64,000 nucleotides of DNA from Dryomyza anilis (taxonomy: Eukaryota; Arthropoda; Insecta; Diptera; Dryomyzidae), in the NCBI GenBank assembly GCA_951804985.1, contig OX638134.1, positions 82,005,679 through 82,069,678 of the forward strand, read 5' to 3'. The position numbers and the translations under genes are program-made. Shown here one piece after another: positions 45,700-57,920 of the stretch. The notes beneath the pieces are model-generated. The model was not told the origin of the DNA. It saw nothing but the letters and a program-made list of their open reading frames with translations, and did no database searches. The first letter of the stretch is position 1. Every line of letters begins with the position of its first letter.

Positions 45700-46060
45700 A
45701 CACATAAATAAATGTAAGTTTGTGGGGAGCTTATCGCAGTTTATCATATTTTGTGGAATTTTAAAGGCGGATTCCTAGTATATTTGAAGAACGGACAGAC
45801 AATTGATGGGTTTTGTTACAAACTTCATCATTGTTTGCTAAAAATCAAATGGTTTTGAACTACATTGAATCTATAAAAACGGTTCTATTAAATTCGTGTC
45901 ATTATTTCTGGTGTTTTCTTTAATATTTCGGGCATTTTTTTTGGCAATGACACAGATAATAAAAGTTTATCATATTTTGTGCAATTTTATAAACAGATTC
46001 CCGGCATATCTTGGGAACAGGTCGAAAAAATAATAAATAAACAATTGATAGAGTTTGGCT
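45700..46060. repeat. Family K-related tandem arms, copy K3
   Basis: TTTATCATATTTTGTGGAATTT at about 45738 returns as TTTATCATATTTTGTGCAAT at about 45966 (offset about 227). Each is followed by a GGATTCCTAGTATAT / AGATTCCCGGCATAT phrase and ACAATTGATGG. Wording matches the K1 right arm (GTGGAATTTTAAAGGCAAAT). Confidence 0.5.
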
Positions 46061-46158
46061 GCGGCTGATTAAAATCGGTGAAATATGTTACTAAACTTTC
46101 TAAAGCCTAAAATTAACTACACTAAAAATAATTTATAGGTCATATCGTTAGTATAGTG

Positions 46159-46696
46159 CTAAAGGGGCGAATGTGTATTTTTTGAAATTTGCGTTTTTTT
46201 TTTTACATTTTTTAATGTAGTTTTTCCTCAAGTATACTGTGCCAAAATTATATGTGGTTTTGTTGGATATTTCTAGCCACAAAAGACAAAACCAAAGGGC
46301 GAATTTGTAAAATTTAAAATCTTGTCATGCCAAAAGGGCAAATATTGTCTTTTTTTAGCATAACTTTTTACTGCTACAAAATAAAATAGTGGTGTAAAGT
46401 CATGCATTTTTTGTTTTTATAGCACCTATCGATTAATATTATTATTTAATATTTGAACTTGTACCCATAAAAAGTTATGACAAAAATATATGCGCTTTGG
46501 TCAGGATATAGCTACACAAAATCCGTATTTATTATTCAGTTATTTGTCCAAATCAAATCATCAATCATTTATATTAATAGGTAAACCAAAATAACAAAAA
46601 AAAAATAAAAAAAAATATGTGTACTAATTTTTAAAGCAATTCAAACTTTTTAATTTGATATCCCAACATTTTTAAAAATGCACATTCGCCCCTTTG
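46159..46696. mobile_element. Element G: MITE with AAAGGGGCGAATGTG ends
   Basis: This element of about 538 bp has the left end CTAAAGGGGCGAATGTG and the mirrored right end CACATTCGCCCCTTTGG, extending about 24 bp with one or two mismatches. The motif recurs internally as AAAGGGCGAATTTG (about 46295) and AAAAGGGCAAATATTG (about 46331). No transposase. Target duplication is unclear. Confidence 0.7.
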
Positions 46697-46759
46697 GCAT
46701 GTCAGTGACGATACTACAATATATATTTTCGTAAAAAATATTCTTAATTTTTTATCATA

Positions 46760-47597
46760 CACACAGAAAAATTCTCTTTTGGCATGAGGTTAATTGAACC
46801 AACGTTTCAGTGTTGCAACCAAAATACATTATTTGTAACCTCATGTAATTAAAATAAACGTACCATTTCTTACTCTAACCAAAATATTAGTCCGCGCAAC
46901 TGCACGTTCGGTTGTCGTAACCTCATGATTGCATTTTTCTTACTGCCAAAATGTGGCGTTTGTGCATTTGTTACGGCAACTGAGTACGTAATTGTATCAA
47001 CAATATAAATGACAAACGGCAACCTCATGTCTATCAGCAGTTCGGTTGCCAGTTTCTTGTCAAAAATTATGGATACATGCAGAAATAAATAAAAGTCAAA
47101 TATTTTCACAAGTGGCAAACAATTCATTAATAAAGTAAAAATGCGAAATATTATATCATTTAAATAATGAATGAATTCAATACAAATTTCTGTTTAGCTA
47201 GTGAAATATAATAAAAATATGGCATCATATGTGGCATTATAAGTAGTTTTTTTTTATTTTGTTTAATAATGATGAAATAAAATATTAAATGTGTCTTCAT
47301 ACTGTTTTTATTTTTCAGAGAACAGGAATTAATAGATATATTTTTTGAAATGCAGAAAACATTACATAAATAAGTTTTCTATATAAAAATATAAAAATAT
47401 TCTTAAAATAAAATTTCAATTGAAAGATTCGGCATGCTTGCTGACTTGGAGGTTTAAACAACCTAATGCTTGCTGAATAGGAGGTTGGCACAACCTCATG
47501 CTTGCTGTTGTACCAACCTCCTACCGAATTATTCGCAACCGAATAATTCGGTAGGGCAATTTAGTTGGTTGCGGCAAACAAATCAGTTCTGTGTTTG
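46760..47597 (+). mobile_element. Family F MITE, copy F1
   Basis: This 838-bp element runs TA|CACACAGAAAAATTCTC to AGTTCTGTGTTTG|TA. GGCATGAGGTT lies just inside the left end. The right part carries two CCTAATGCTTGCTG / CCTCATGCTTGCTG repeats, a stem ACCGAATTATTCG...CGAATAATTCGGT (about 47523-47553) and GGTTGCGGCAAAC. The 46870-47127 minus frame is not a known protein. Confidence 0.65.
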
Positions 47598-47599
47598 TA

Positions 47600-47884
47600 C
47601 ATTTACGAAAGATCGTTTGTGTATTTTACGAAATGTTTCGTAGATAAAAAGAAAAGGGGTTTGGTTGAGATATATTTTTAAAGTAAAGGTCTTTGAATGA
47701 GAGTTATATATAAACCTTCATTTTAAAAGGGTTTGGTAATTAGTTGTTAGTAGACAAAAAATTCAATTGGTCTCATTTATAAGGAATTTTTTGTTGTTGC
47801 AAAAATTGATTGGAAAAACTTAAAATTTGATGCATGAAAATTGTGATTTCGTTGATTGCCATTTCATTTTTTTTATATTCATTT
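47600..47884. other. Non-coding spacer
   Basis: Nothing recognised. Confidence 0.4.
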
Positions 47885-48588
47885 TTATACCCTACACTAA
47901 GAGTGAAAGGGTATATTCAGTTTGGTACGCCGTTTGTAACACCCGGATGAAGCATCTCCGGTATGGAAAAGTATATATATTCTTGATCAGCATGACCTCC
48001 TGAGTCGATTTAGCGATGTCCGTCTGTCCGTCTGTCTGTCCGTCTGTCTGTCCGTGTGTCTGTTGAAATCCCTACTACTTTTAAAATTGAAGAGCTAGAT
48101 AAATGAAACTTATAACTTAGATTACTAATATACCTACGATGTATGTGCGAGATCGGTCCATTGTGACCTATGATCCGACCACTTATGTTCAAAGACCTCA
48201 TATAAAATGTACATATAAAGATCAATTTTTATGTATACGTGCTTAGGTAAACTTTTTTGGTCAAATATATATTGATATCATGCTCAAATACATGATAATA
48301 ATGTTTTCCGGCGAAAAGACTTGTGGTTCACAAAAAAAAAAATCGAAATTCGGTACACCTACCCATTTGTAAATATGGGTATCAAATGAATGGAAATTCT
48401 TCAGCGATTGAATGTTTGTAGTTATTTTCAGGATTCGTATACCCTGGTGACCTATAACACTTTGAATGGTAACCACACATATGTGTAGGGTATTTATAGT
48501 CGGCTTAGACCGACTATAATTTTGATAATCCCAACTATCATAATTACACCTACTTTAAAATTTCCCATGTGATATAACCTTCACAACT
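47885..48588 (+). mobile_element. Dispersed repeat L, copy L2
   Basis: It is nearly identical to L1 over its length, with a shorter GTCTGTCC microsatellite (about 48016-48064) and small deletions. The start is TTATACCCTACACTAAGAG and the end is CACAACTGG. The stem AGTCGG...CCGACT is at about 48499-48520. Flanks are T runs on both sides, consistent with a short T-rich target duplication. Confidence 0.8.
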
Positions 48589-48590
48589 GG

Positions 48591-51500
48591 TTTTTTGATA
48601 TTTTTTGAATGTTGTCTTTGTCATCCAAATTTAATTTTTTTTTTCAATATTTTTCGAACATTATTGTTTTGCCGAATATTTTTTTTGTGGAAAATGATGA
48701 TTTCGAACATTGCGTTGTTTTTCTCTGCTAAATTTGTTTTTTTTTTCGATTTTGGTAATTTCGACGGATATGATTTGGTTGATTCTAATACGGAGTTTTT
48801 GTCAGAGACATGAGATTTTTCTGGTATGTTCAGAATATATTGCAATATTTTTGATTATCTAAAATTTTATATTTTATTAAATTTGGTATATTTAAATGTG
48901 CATTTTGCATTAAATAGTTCTATCCAATATACATTTTCTAATATAAAATTAAATTAAAAGACAAATTTTTTTATTCATTAATTTCGAATTTCCTAGTTTA
49001 CTGGTCTAATTTTACATTTATCAATATTATCTTATTTCAAACTAATTAATAAAAAAATCTATCACTTAAAATTCATCTGTTTACTATTTTTATAGCACTT
49101 AAAATGGTAAAAAACTCAATTTTATATATTTATTTTTGTTTGAGATTTTTTTTTATTAATGCGCTATTTCAGCTGGAATTTCACTCAGTCAACGTTTTTA
49201 ATTCTTTATACTATATACATTTTTAAACAAAAACCACATTTGTAGGCGGACATTTTTATAGTTGCCCGCCAAAGAATTAGAATGTCGACCCTTTCATTTT
49301 AAGCGGTCGGTTTGGGTGGGACGAATGGTTAAATGGTACAAAGGAAAAAAAAAAACGCCTTTTTGTCATTTGAAATATTGTACCCAATATGAGTTGCTTT
49401 ATTGTGGTTGATGTTGCGTACAAAGTAGATGGATTAATGGGATGGTATAGACAGGACACAACTGGGGGGTATTCGTTGCTTTACGAGCACTGACGTGATT
49501 TACCTACTTTAAAATTGGGTTAAAATAAATTGCCACTTATTGCATATATACATTCTTTTGTTGTTGTTGTACATCTACTTATGCCTCGACTACTCTACAA
49601 AACATCAACGATCTTCATGAATCGCCAGGCATTTTTTGAGACATATAAAGCACTTTGCTGTGCAGACATTTTACATTTTCTAAGGTTTTTTCTTTTCTGT
49701 TTGGCTTTTTCTATACTTTTTTTAGCGTTTTATGGGCCAAAGTTATGCCAAAGCCAAATGACAAACAGCTCCCTCTAGTGGCAGTAAAAATCATATTTAT
49801 GCCAAAATTGCATTCAATTTACTTTGACAAATTGTTGAGCATTATTTATGCACACACGCTGGCAATTTAAAATACTTTTCATTTCATATATATTTTATAT
49901 ATACAGACAGACAGACATACATGCACTTAAGCACACTTACACGCATATTATTAACTTCGTTATGAACCCATATATAATCCATAAAAATATCATCTTAAAA
50001 CAAATTTCCTTCAATGGCACATCAGCAACAGCTGTCCAGAGTTACGATGTCCCCCAAATCCTCTGAGTTTTGCCTTCTATTTGCTCTGAAATTGTTGTCC
50101 TTCGAGCGTAAAACAAGCATCATTGGCTGCTCTTTCAGTCAATGTCATCGTCGTCCTTCGGTCAAGCAACTACAAACACCACATCAAATCGTCGTGAGAG
50201 TAGCTCATTTGTGCAAGCTGCTGATGCGATTGATTTTGCACACAGCCCTAAACCTCATAGTTTCCCATTTTATATTTGCCCTTTCGCATAAATTGAAAAA
50301 AAGAGAAAAAAAAGGCGCACAAATGTCCTAAAGTATGCAACACACACACATAGAAAAAGGTAAAAAACAAATCACACTCTTCTCTTGGTCATTGTTGTCC
50401 ACTTTATTGTGCTCATAATTCAAATTTAGGCAAAACAATTTTGGTCTACCCCATTTGAACTCTCATCGAACTTTCCGAGTTTTCTATTTTGGCATACCTC
50501 AATATACCCCCAATATGCTATGTTGTAGTTCGTTCACAGTAATAGGTACCGCTCGCCCTTCCCAATTCCTATTCATTTTTCTATTTCCCAACATACTATC
50601 GCCCACTTACGTGATTGCCTTGTTTTGTATATGTTACGATTTTTATTATTCTTTGGTATCGTCCAGCATTTTCGTTTGCATTTTCCAATTTCGTGCAAAA
50701 TATTTGCACGTCTTGCAGTTTTTTTTTGTTCACTCTTCTTATTGTTTTTGTATCTGTTCCATTTTGTTGTTGTTGTTGTGACTGGCATATTGATTGACGC
50801 ACATGTTTGTGACAGTTTGACTCAATAAACGGCTGCCACATTGCTTCAAATACATCAGACTACATAGTGGTAACGTTGCACTATGGAAAAATACTCCATT
50901 TTTTCGTTTTATAATTTTATAACTTTGGTTATACAAGCGAGAAATGCATATAATTTTGGATTTAGTTAGTAGATATAATTAGCTTTTTATTTCCAGAAAA
51001 TGTGTAAAATTGAAAAAGAGGAATTGTCAATTTTTTTGTATTAAATATAAATTATGCATTCTTCTATAACATTTGTTTTTGGAGAGATAAATGAATAAAA
51101 TTTTATATATAGTTTATTTATTTCTATATATATTATTTCAAATAATAATATAGTAAAATATATATTTTTTATGAAAATTAAATTTTTAATGTTTCTTAAA
51201 ATAACATTTCCAAAATGGTATACCATGTATGTTCTTTTGTTACGAAATATTTACAAAAAATATTTACAAAAAATAATACTTCAAAATATATTACAGTTAA
51301 ACCTATTAAAAATTCAATAACACAGCATATCAAAAAAAAAAAAAAAAATATCCGCGATATAGGTATGATTTTCCGAAAGACGTTGTATTGAAAATTTCTT
51401 TGTTCTCAATGAAGTTCGAAAAGTCACCAAATACATTTTATGAAAAACTTAAATTTCGAGTTTGTTTATTAATTTTATAAAAAGTAATTGATGCATTTTT

Positions 51501-51653
51501 AAGGTTAAAATTGCTATTGATAGATTTACATTTTCTTATCATGTGGTAAAAAAATTGAGATCATCGATAAAAAATTGACAGATATATAAAGATTTTTGTA
51601 AATGAATATTTGGCATTTTGAAAATGTATTTCGTGACTTTTCGTTCCACAACG
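48591..51653. other. Long non-coding segment
   Basis: No gene called. An ATG frame at 50014-50331 (105 residues, starting MAHQQQLSRV) lies in a GC-richer stretch but shows no domain. Frames at 50455-50841 overlap on both strands. A-rich and AT-rich DNA fills the rest; a 16-base A run is at about 51334-51349. Confidence 0.4.
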
Positions 51654-51789
51654 ACGATATATATATAAAGAATGCATTCATCAATATGTTTTTAATGTAC
51701 GGTAGCATTAATATGCTGAATCTGGTAGTTGGTAGAAAAATTCATAATATTTATGAATAAATTCATCATATTGATGATTTTTTTCTGTG
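51654..51789 (+). mobile_element. Solo right arm of family A (A9)
   Basis: From ATATATATAAAGAATGCATT through ATCTGGTAGTTGGTAG and AATTCATAATATTTATGAAT to TTTTTTTCTGTG this matches only the right arm of A4-A6. CA follows the end. No left arm lies upstream. Confidence 0.75.
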
Positions 51790-51889
51790 CATAGCATTTA
51801 TTACATAAATCAGTGAAAACAGAAAAAAAAAGTTTTGGTCTGAGAGAAAGCTTTATTTTTGAATAATTCCTTTTGCGGTTGAACAATGT

Positions 51890-52440
51890 TCGAAAACAAC
51901 AGATTCCATAAAAAAACTGAATCGATATAAACAACAATGTTCGAAAATTTTTGAAAGAAAAAAGATTTTGTTCAAAAATTTATTAAATATTTTTTTGCGT
52001 TAGTGCAATGTTCGAAATAACCACTTTTCAAATTATAATATATTTAAAAAAAAAAATTTCGAAAAATTCGAAATTTTTTTAATGTTGGGCGACGAAAAGT
52101 ATGTATTGGTAAAAAAAATATAATAATGTTCGAAAATATTCGAAAATAAAAAAAATTTTAAAAATTTTTTTTGGACGAGAAAACTGGTCCAAAATTTGGA
52201 AAAATAAAATGTTGTTAAAAAAATTTTTTGGAAGACAAAATCAACGCAAAAGTCGTAATCACCATTTAAAAAAAATTAACAAAAACATCATTGTTCGAAA
52301 ATTTTTGGACGACAAAGACAACACATAAGTCGAAATCACCATTTTCAAAAAAATGTTGAAAAAATTTCGAAATGAAAATGTTTTTAAAAAATTTGAAGAC
52401 AAAAACAATGCAATGGTCGAAATCTCCATTTAGCAACAAC
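51890..52440. repeat. Degenerate TTCGAAAATTTTT array
   Basis: AATGTTCGAAAATTTTTGGA, ACGACAAAGACAACACA and GTCGAAATCACCATTTT recur with an irregular period of roughly 60-100 bp. It is too decayed to define a unit. Confidence 0.5.
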
Positions 52441-52742
52441 AAATTTTTATGTTTCTCCCATCAATTTTTAGTAATTACCTCATACTCAGTTTTTTCAGAT
52501 TGCCTTTAGTTTTTGAGTTATTACGTAAAACAAATATATGGCAATTCTCGTGTTTTTCCACATATTTTGGTCTTTAAATTTTTGCATATTTCAGTTTTCG
52601 ATCACATGTCTTTTGTATTCTATTTAGAATTCTTTAGCTATTATTTTGAAATAAACCACATGAAATTCTGATTGACCTGACCAAAGTTATAACCAGTCAA
52701 ACTCAAAAAATATTAATTTTAAGTTGTACTTGCACTTTAGTA
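52441..52742. other. AT-rich non-coding spacer
   Basis: Nothing recognised. Confidence 0.4.
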
Positions 52743-52961
52743 CACCCAGAAAAAAGTCTCTCAAATCCCATTAAAATTGGTCAATAGGATAATTATTGAT
52801 TTAATAGTATACTAAAAATAAATCTTTTTATATAAACTCAAGGGCAATGTCATGGTATTTTCTAGTATTTAATGGTATTTTCCGATTAAAATAATAATTT
52901 ATCCTATTGACTATTTTTAATAGTAAAAAACTATTATTTATATTGTATTTTATTCTTGTTG
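52743..52961. mobile_element. Family E MITE, copy E2
   Basis: This 219-bp element runs TA|CACCCAGAAAAAAGTC to a decayed right end TTCTTGTTG|TA. Interior phrases match E1 closely (GGATAATTATTGATTTAA, GTCATGGTATTTTCTAGT). Confidence 0.75.
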
Positions 52962-54469
52962 TATTTATGCGCCGGAAATACATTCTATGTCCCATAGTGC
53001 ATTGGTCTGATGGTCATCATCATTGCAAAAAATTGTGTTCGTATGTTTTGGTTTGGTAATTTTTTTAGGATTTTGTTTTCTGAATACACGATGGTTTATT
53101 AAGTATATTTTCTGTTCAATTTCTCAACTATTTATGGAGGGTGTTTTTGATTTTTCATATTGTAACTGTTGGTGTTAATAGACAGCCGGAAGAAAGTAGC
53201 TAAATTTTAAAAGTTTTTACCTATGCGAAACTTGAATATTTACAGCAATATCTCTCATATTTAGACAGCCAGGTTCATGTAGATTACCTCAAAATATATT
53301 TGCATCGTAATAGCGTCCTGTGAATCAATACTATCTGTACCATTAAAAATGGAGTGCGTTCGGTTTCCATTCAAGTGCGACAAGTGGCTTTTATGAGGGG
53401 TATTTATAATGTTATGGGGCAGTCGGAGTTGGTCGCCAAAGTTTGCTCTATACACTGTATTCACATTTGAATTTGTCACCGCGTGGCGGCGGCTGCCAGA
53501 CAAATTGACAGTTAGACGGACAGTCTCACTCACTCACAAACTGACTGACTGATGGTCTGCTTCAATTGACATTAATGTCGGGTTTTTCATTTTTATTATC
53601 AGAAATAATATCAACTTTATGTCCCGCTCTTGTGCGACGTTATTTTCCAAAATGTACAGGCTATCAGTCCTGTCCTGTACTCTATATCTTGACTACTCTA
53701 TATAGTATCTGTACGTTATATTTTTCGTTTATGCACCATAGCATAAATATATAATAAAAATACTTAAATCTATAAAAAAATATACACTTTTATTACGAAT
53801 AATTGATTATTTCCCAATTGGAATGAAAATTTGTGTTTTTTTCTGTTCGTATATACATGAAATGTGGTTGCTGGTGCCTGCAATATCTATTTTTATTTTA
53901 TTTGTGTGTTTTGTTTGATGACAAATTTTGTAGAAATTGAAATTCCTTTTTAATTTAATGATCCAACTGAAGTGGATTTTTATAGGCCATTGCATGTGCT
54001 ATGTTGGGGTTATATTGGTTTTTAGTTTCGTGTCTGACAATCGGTTGATTAATTCATGTCATTTGAAAAATGTGTATTTAATACGAATGAACTGAAAATA
54101 TAGTAATTATGAAGTATAAAACAATTAATAGCGGTCGGTGGTCGTAAATGGAATGGGATAAATGAGTTGGTCAAAAGGATGACAGAGTGAAAAAAAGTGG
54201 TAAAAAGATAAGGAAATTTGACATGAAATAAGGGCATGTTCTTATAATTACTAACCACCGAAATTATAATTTTTGAGATCAAATATTAAACTTAAACAGT
54301 TCAAATTTCACAAAAAAGTGTTATTTTGTTTGAAAAATCGAATTTTGGAAAGCAGCCCCCAGACAAAAATTTTGGCAGGGGCTCACGACCCATTTTTACA
54401 ACATATTTAAATCATATTTAAACCTGCCCGTTTCTAAAACATGCCGGGAATCTTTCTTTGAAATTCATT
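52962..54469. other. Non-coding unique segment
   Basis: CTCACTCACAAACTGACTGACTG lies at about 53526-53548. No gene recognised; short frames lack domains. Confidence 0.4.
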
Positions 54470-54825
54470 AAAATTTGAAAATCTCCCGAGATAAAATTTC
54501 TGGAATTTTTCAAGAATTAATCGAGTATATTTCCGCAAAACACACGGATAAATGCAATATGTATAGCAGGCTGTAAATTTTTGTAGAATTTTAATAACAG
54601 ATTCACGCCAAATTTGAAGAATGGGGAGAAAATAAACAGCTTGTGCTACATACTAAGTAGGTCTTTGTCTGTTTGAAATATGTTGAAAAAATGTATCTAA
54701 AAAGCCTCGAACCTGTCAAATGTGCTTCGGGGGGTGCCATACACTTCCCACATACTTTCATTTATCTGTGTGTTTTGCCGGAAATATGCCGGAAATATTA
54801 CTGAAAAATGCCCGAAATTTTTTCT
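54470..54825. mobile_element. Family K fold-back element, copy K2
   Basis: GCAAAACACACGGATAAATG at about 54535 is mirrored by CATTTATCTGTGTGTTTTGC at about 54760. The middle carries AAACAGCTTGTGCTACATAC, an outer segment of K1, so K2 has the K1 halves in the opposite order. Confidence 0.55.
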
Positions 54826-55342
54826 CAGGCCATATTAGATTTCATTAAAATTTATATTCCAATTTGACTTCTATATTGATTATTTAATATAAATCAATAT
54901 TATATTATTGAGTTTTAGAATTTAATTTTGACATTCGGTTTTTCTTATGGACATTTTAAATGATTAAATTTTTAAAGCTTTGATTCAACAAAGTCTTCAG
55001 GCAACATTTCAACACAATCAGCTCATCATTCTCTCTCTATTTTGTGACAACATTAATTCGTTGATAACAAAGAACCCACAAATCTTGTGCATTTAGTATA
55101 ATACTTCTTGTTAATACACAGCCGCAAGACTACTGACGTTAATCCGGCTATGTACCCGGCGTCACAGATGCCTAACAATATAAAGCCACTCTACAAATTA
55201 AGTTTTTATAAAAAAAAAAAAAAAGAAGGAAAACTTTGCAATGAGTGAGACAGATATAAAATATTATCGGAACGCAGTAATCGAAACATATTAAACAATG
55301 CCACATAGCGCCCACACCCTTATCAAAAGTGAATACAAACGA
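54826..55342. other. Non-coding spacer
   Basis: A 15-base A run lies at about 55210-55224. No gene recognised. Confidence 0.4.
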
Positions 55343-56894
55343 CACGGAGAGAAAAAAAAAACAAATTATTCTTAAGTCACAGAAGTTAAGTTCTTCTTGA
55401 TTTGCAGAAGTTCAATTTATAAAATGTTCTACTGAATATTCTTCTTGAAACGCAGATTTTCAATTTGTGTCTATTTAGCTTGTAGTCGTTACTAATCTTG
55501 TCGCTTCTTGAGTCTATAACACAATAGTAATCGTAAAGTAAAAGTAAAAACGCTGAATTTAAGAGTATGGCTATAAAAAAGTATTCACGATATTCTTCTT
55601 GATTTGCAGAATTTTAATTTATAAAATGTTGTACTGAATATTTTTCTTGAAACGTAACAATTCAATTGGTGTCTATTAAGCTTGTAGTCATTACCAATCT
55701 TTTTGTTTCTTGAGTTACAGAAATACAGTTCAAGGCTTTAGAAAATGTAATAACAAATATTATTCTTGTATCAAAGAAGTTAAGTTCGTATTCGCAAATA
55801 CTCTCGTTAAGTACTTAATGACTATTGAAAGTATAGTTTTATGAGTCTCAGAATGTAATTTCGTTAATATCAAAAATGTTATCGTATATATTATCGCATA
55901 TATTATTATCATGTTGCAGCTTTAGTTCGTTATATACAAGGAACAATCGAGAATATTCTTCATGAGTCGTGAATATCAAATAAGTTATCCTTAATATTCA
56001 TCTCGCGAATATTATTCATGAGTATTCATTAGTTCGTTCATGTTTAAATCGTGAATATTCGTCTTCTTCAGTCGCAGAAGTGAAGTATTCTAATAACGAA
56101 TATTCTTCTTAAGTCACAGAAATTAAGTTGAGTGGGTTGCTATCAAAAAAATTATGAAGAAATTCTTCTTCTTAGTTCGCAGAAATTTCATTTTTATCTA
56201 TTTAACGTGTAATCGTGATTTATCTTCTTGAATCGCAGAAATTAAGTTCTTCACTATTAATATTTTAATACCTAATATTTTTCTGGAGAAGCAGAAGTTT
56301 AATTCGTGAATTTACAGCAAAATAAAAACATTTAGAAGTCGCAGATTAAATTCGTTTTTATTAAAAGAGTAATTTTAAATATTCTTCTTATGTCGCAGAG
56401 GTAAATTTCGTGGCTATCAAAATGTAATAGTAAATTTCTCTTGAATCGAAGAAGCTATATCTGGCTATCACCTAAGTAATGCTGAATGTTTTTCTTGTGT
56501 CCTAGAAAAGCATAGTGTGATTTTTTCAGTGGCAGAAATTAAGTTCTTGGCAATTTAGAATTTAAGTTAAATCGTATAAATTCATTAATTTTAAAAGAAT
56601 AATTGTGGAAAACAACTACAGTTGTAAAGTCTACCTTGTAGTAGTCAGTTATTTCATTTCTTTGTATACAGAATAAAATATAGAGGTTATGTTTTTGATA
56701 GTAATTTTATTTCTTTGTATCCAGTACTAAAAAGTGTCACAAATATTTATTTTATTTAAAGGCACTTTTTCCTTTTTATTAAAAATGAAAAATTACTTCC
56801 TAATACTAAGAAGCTTACTCTTAAACTTATGTAGTATTAGGTTGACAATTGCGCATAATACTTCTTTACATTAAGAAATTTATTTCCCACCGTG
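55343..56894. mobile_element. Family D element, copy D3, filled by a degenerate tandem array
   Basis: The ends are CACGGAGAGAAAAAAAAAC and TTTATTTCCCACCGTG, a family D inverted repeat; the flanks (GA left, TA right) differ. The 1.5-kb interior is a decayed array of ATTCTTCTTGA-TCGCAGAA-TTAAGTTC-type units of roughly 55-65 bp. A block at 55391 returns 202 bp later (TTCTTCTTGATTTGCAGAA ... TTATAAAATGTT). D2 has the same kind of unit in only a few copies. Confidence 0.65.
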
Positions 56895-57920
56895 TACGAA
56901 GCCTCAAAATCAGTGACGGCGTTTTTCGTGTTTCGCGCAATAAATCCTGCAAATCTAATGATTAATTATATGCCTGACGCCGTCGATGTGACTCGTTGGT
57001 ACTTGGTACATGAGCCACCGAAACGAAAACTGACTTTCGGTTTCCGTCTGTTTGGCGGTTCCCCCTGCCATCGTCATCAACCATTTGTTGTGACTTTATA
57101 AATGGTGTAAACTATTTTTTCTGTTTGTTGTTGTGTTGCCAAAAACTACTACAATAATCGTAATAACAAAAACAAAATAATGTCGAACCCACATCCGGTA
57201 TCAACCGCGTGTCTCATCGCATATCCGCCGCTGGCGCTAAAGGAATTTGTTGCTGTGACGCAGGACTTTTGTTGACAGAAATTGAACTCGCGCTGCTCCT
57301 GGCGTTAGCGGCAATAAATCTCGTAAGTGTCACACATGGAGGGTGGCACCCAAAACTCTCAGCCCCCTCTATGCTGTCGTTTGGTCGGTGGGTCTATGGT
57401 TCGGTCGTCGACTATTCTGACAGCTATGATTTCTGTCATAACGTATGCGACAGCGCGCCAGAGGGACAGACGCTGGGTAACCATGAAAAAAAGACATTTA
57501 TTTATTTGCCCACATGTGGCGTTGGCAGGGGCGACGCATGTGAAGTAGGCATGTGGGGCGGCGGCGGGGTACTCCGGTTCGAAGCCCGCGACTTTCACTC
57601 ACTACTGACTGTTGGTGCCTGCCGCCTGGTCTGTTGATGGCTGGGGTTACGGGCGGATTTATGCAAAAACATGAATAGGCCAATAATTTATTGCTCCTCG
57701 CATGGCAGTAAAAACTTTTACTTAGCTGATTCGATTTTGTTATTTCCGCTATAGTTTTTTTCACTATTTTGGTTTGGTATTTTGTAAGTGTTTGTGTGAC
57801 GGCTAATCGGTGACGTTTACTTAATTTGAAACAAAGTGCGGGTTGGGAGAGAATACAGAATAAGGTATGTCAAAAACAAGTTAAATATTATTCATATTTG
57901 TGTTTTATTATTCAGAGATG
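56895..57920. other. GC-richer non-coding segment
   Basis: About 56900-57640 is clearly richer in GC than the surroundings. A frame without an ATG start is open at 57209-57637 (142 codons), overlapped by two others. The peptide has a hydrophobic TEIELALLLALAAINLV run but no domain. It could be an exon, a UTR or a regulatory element; no splice signal settles it. Confidence 0.3.

Noticed and set aside
57209..57637. Secreted or membrane protein of 142 residues
   Set aside because: The frame has no ATG start and is overlapped by two others; the hydrophobic run alone is weak evidence.
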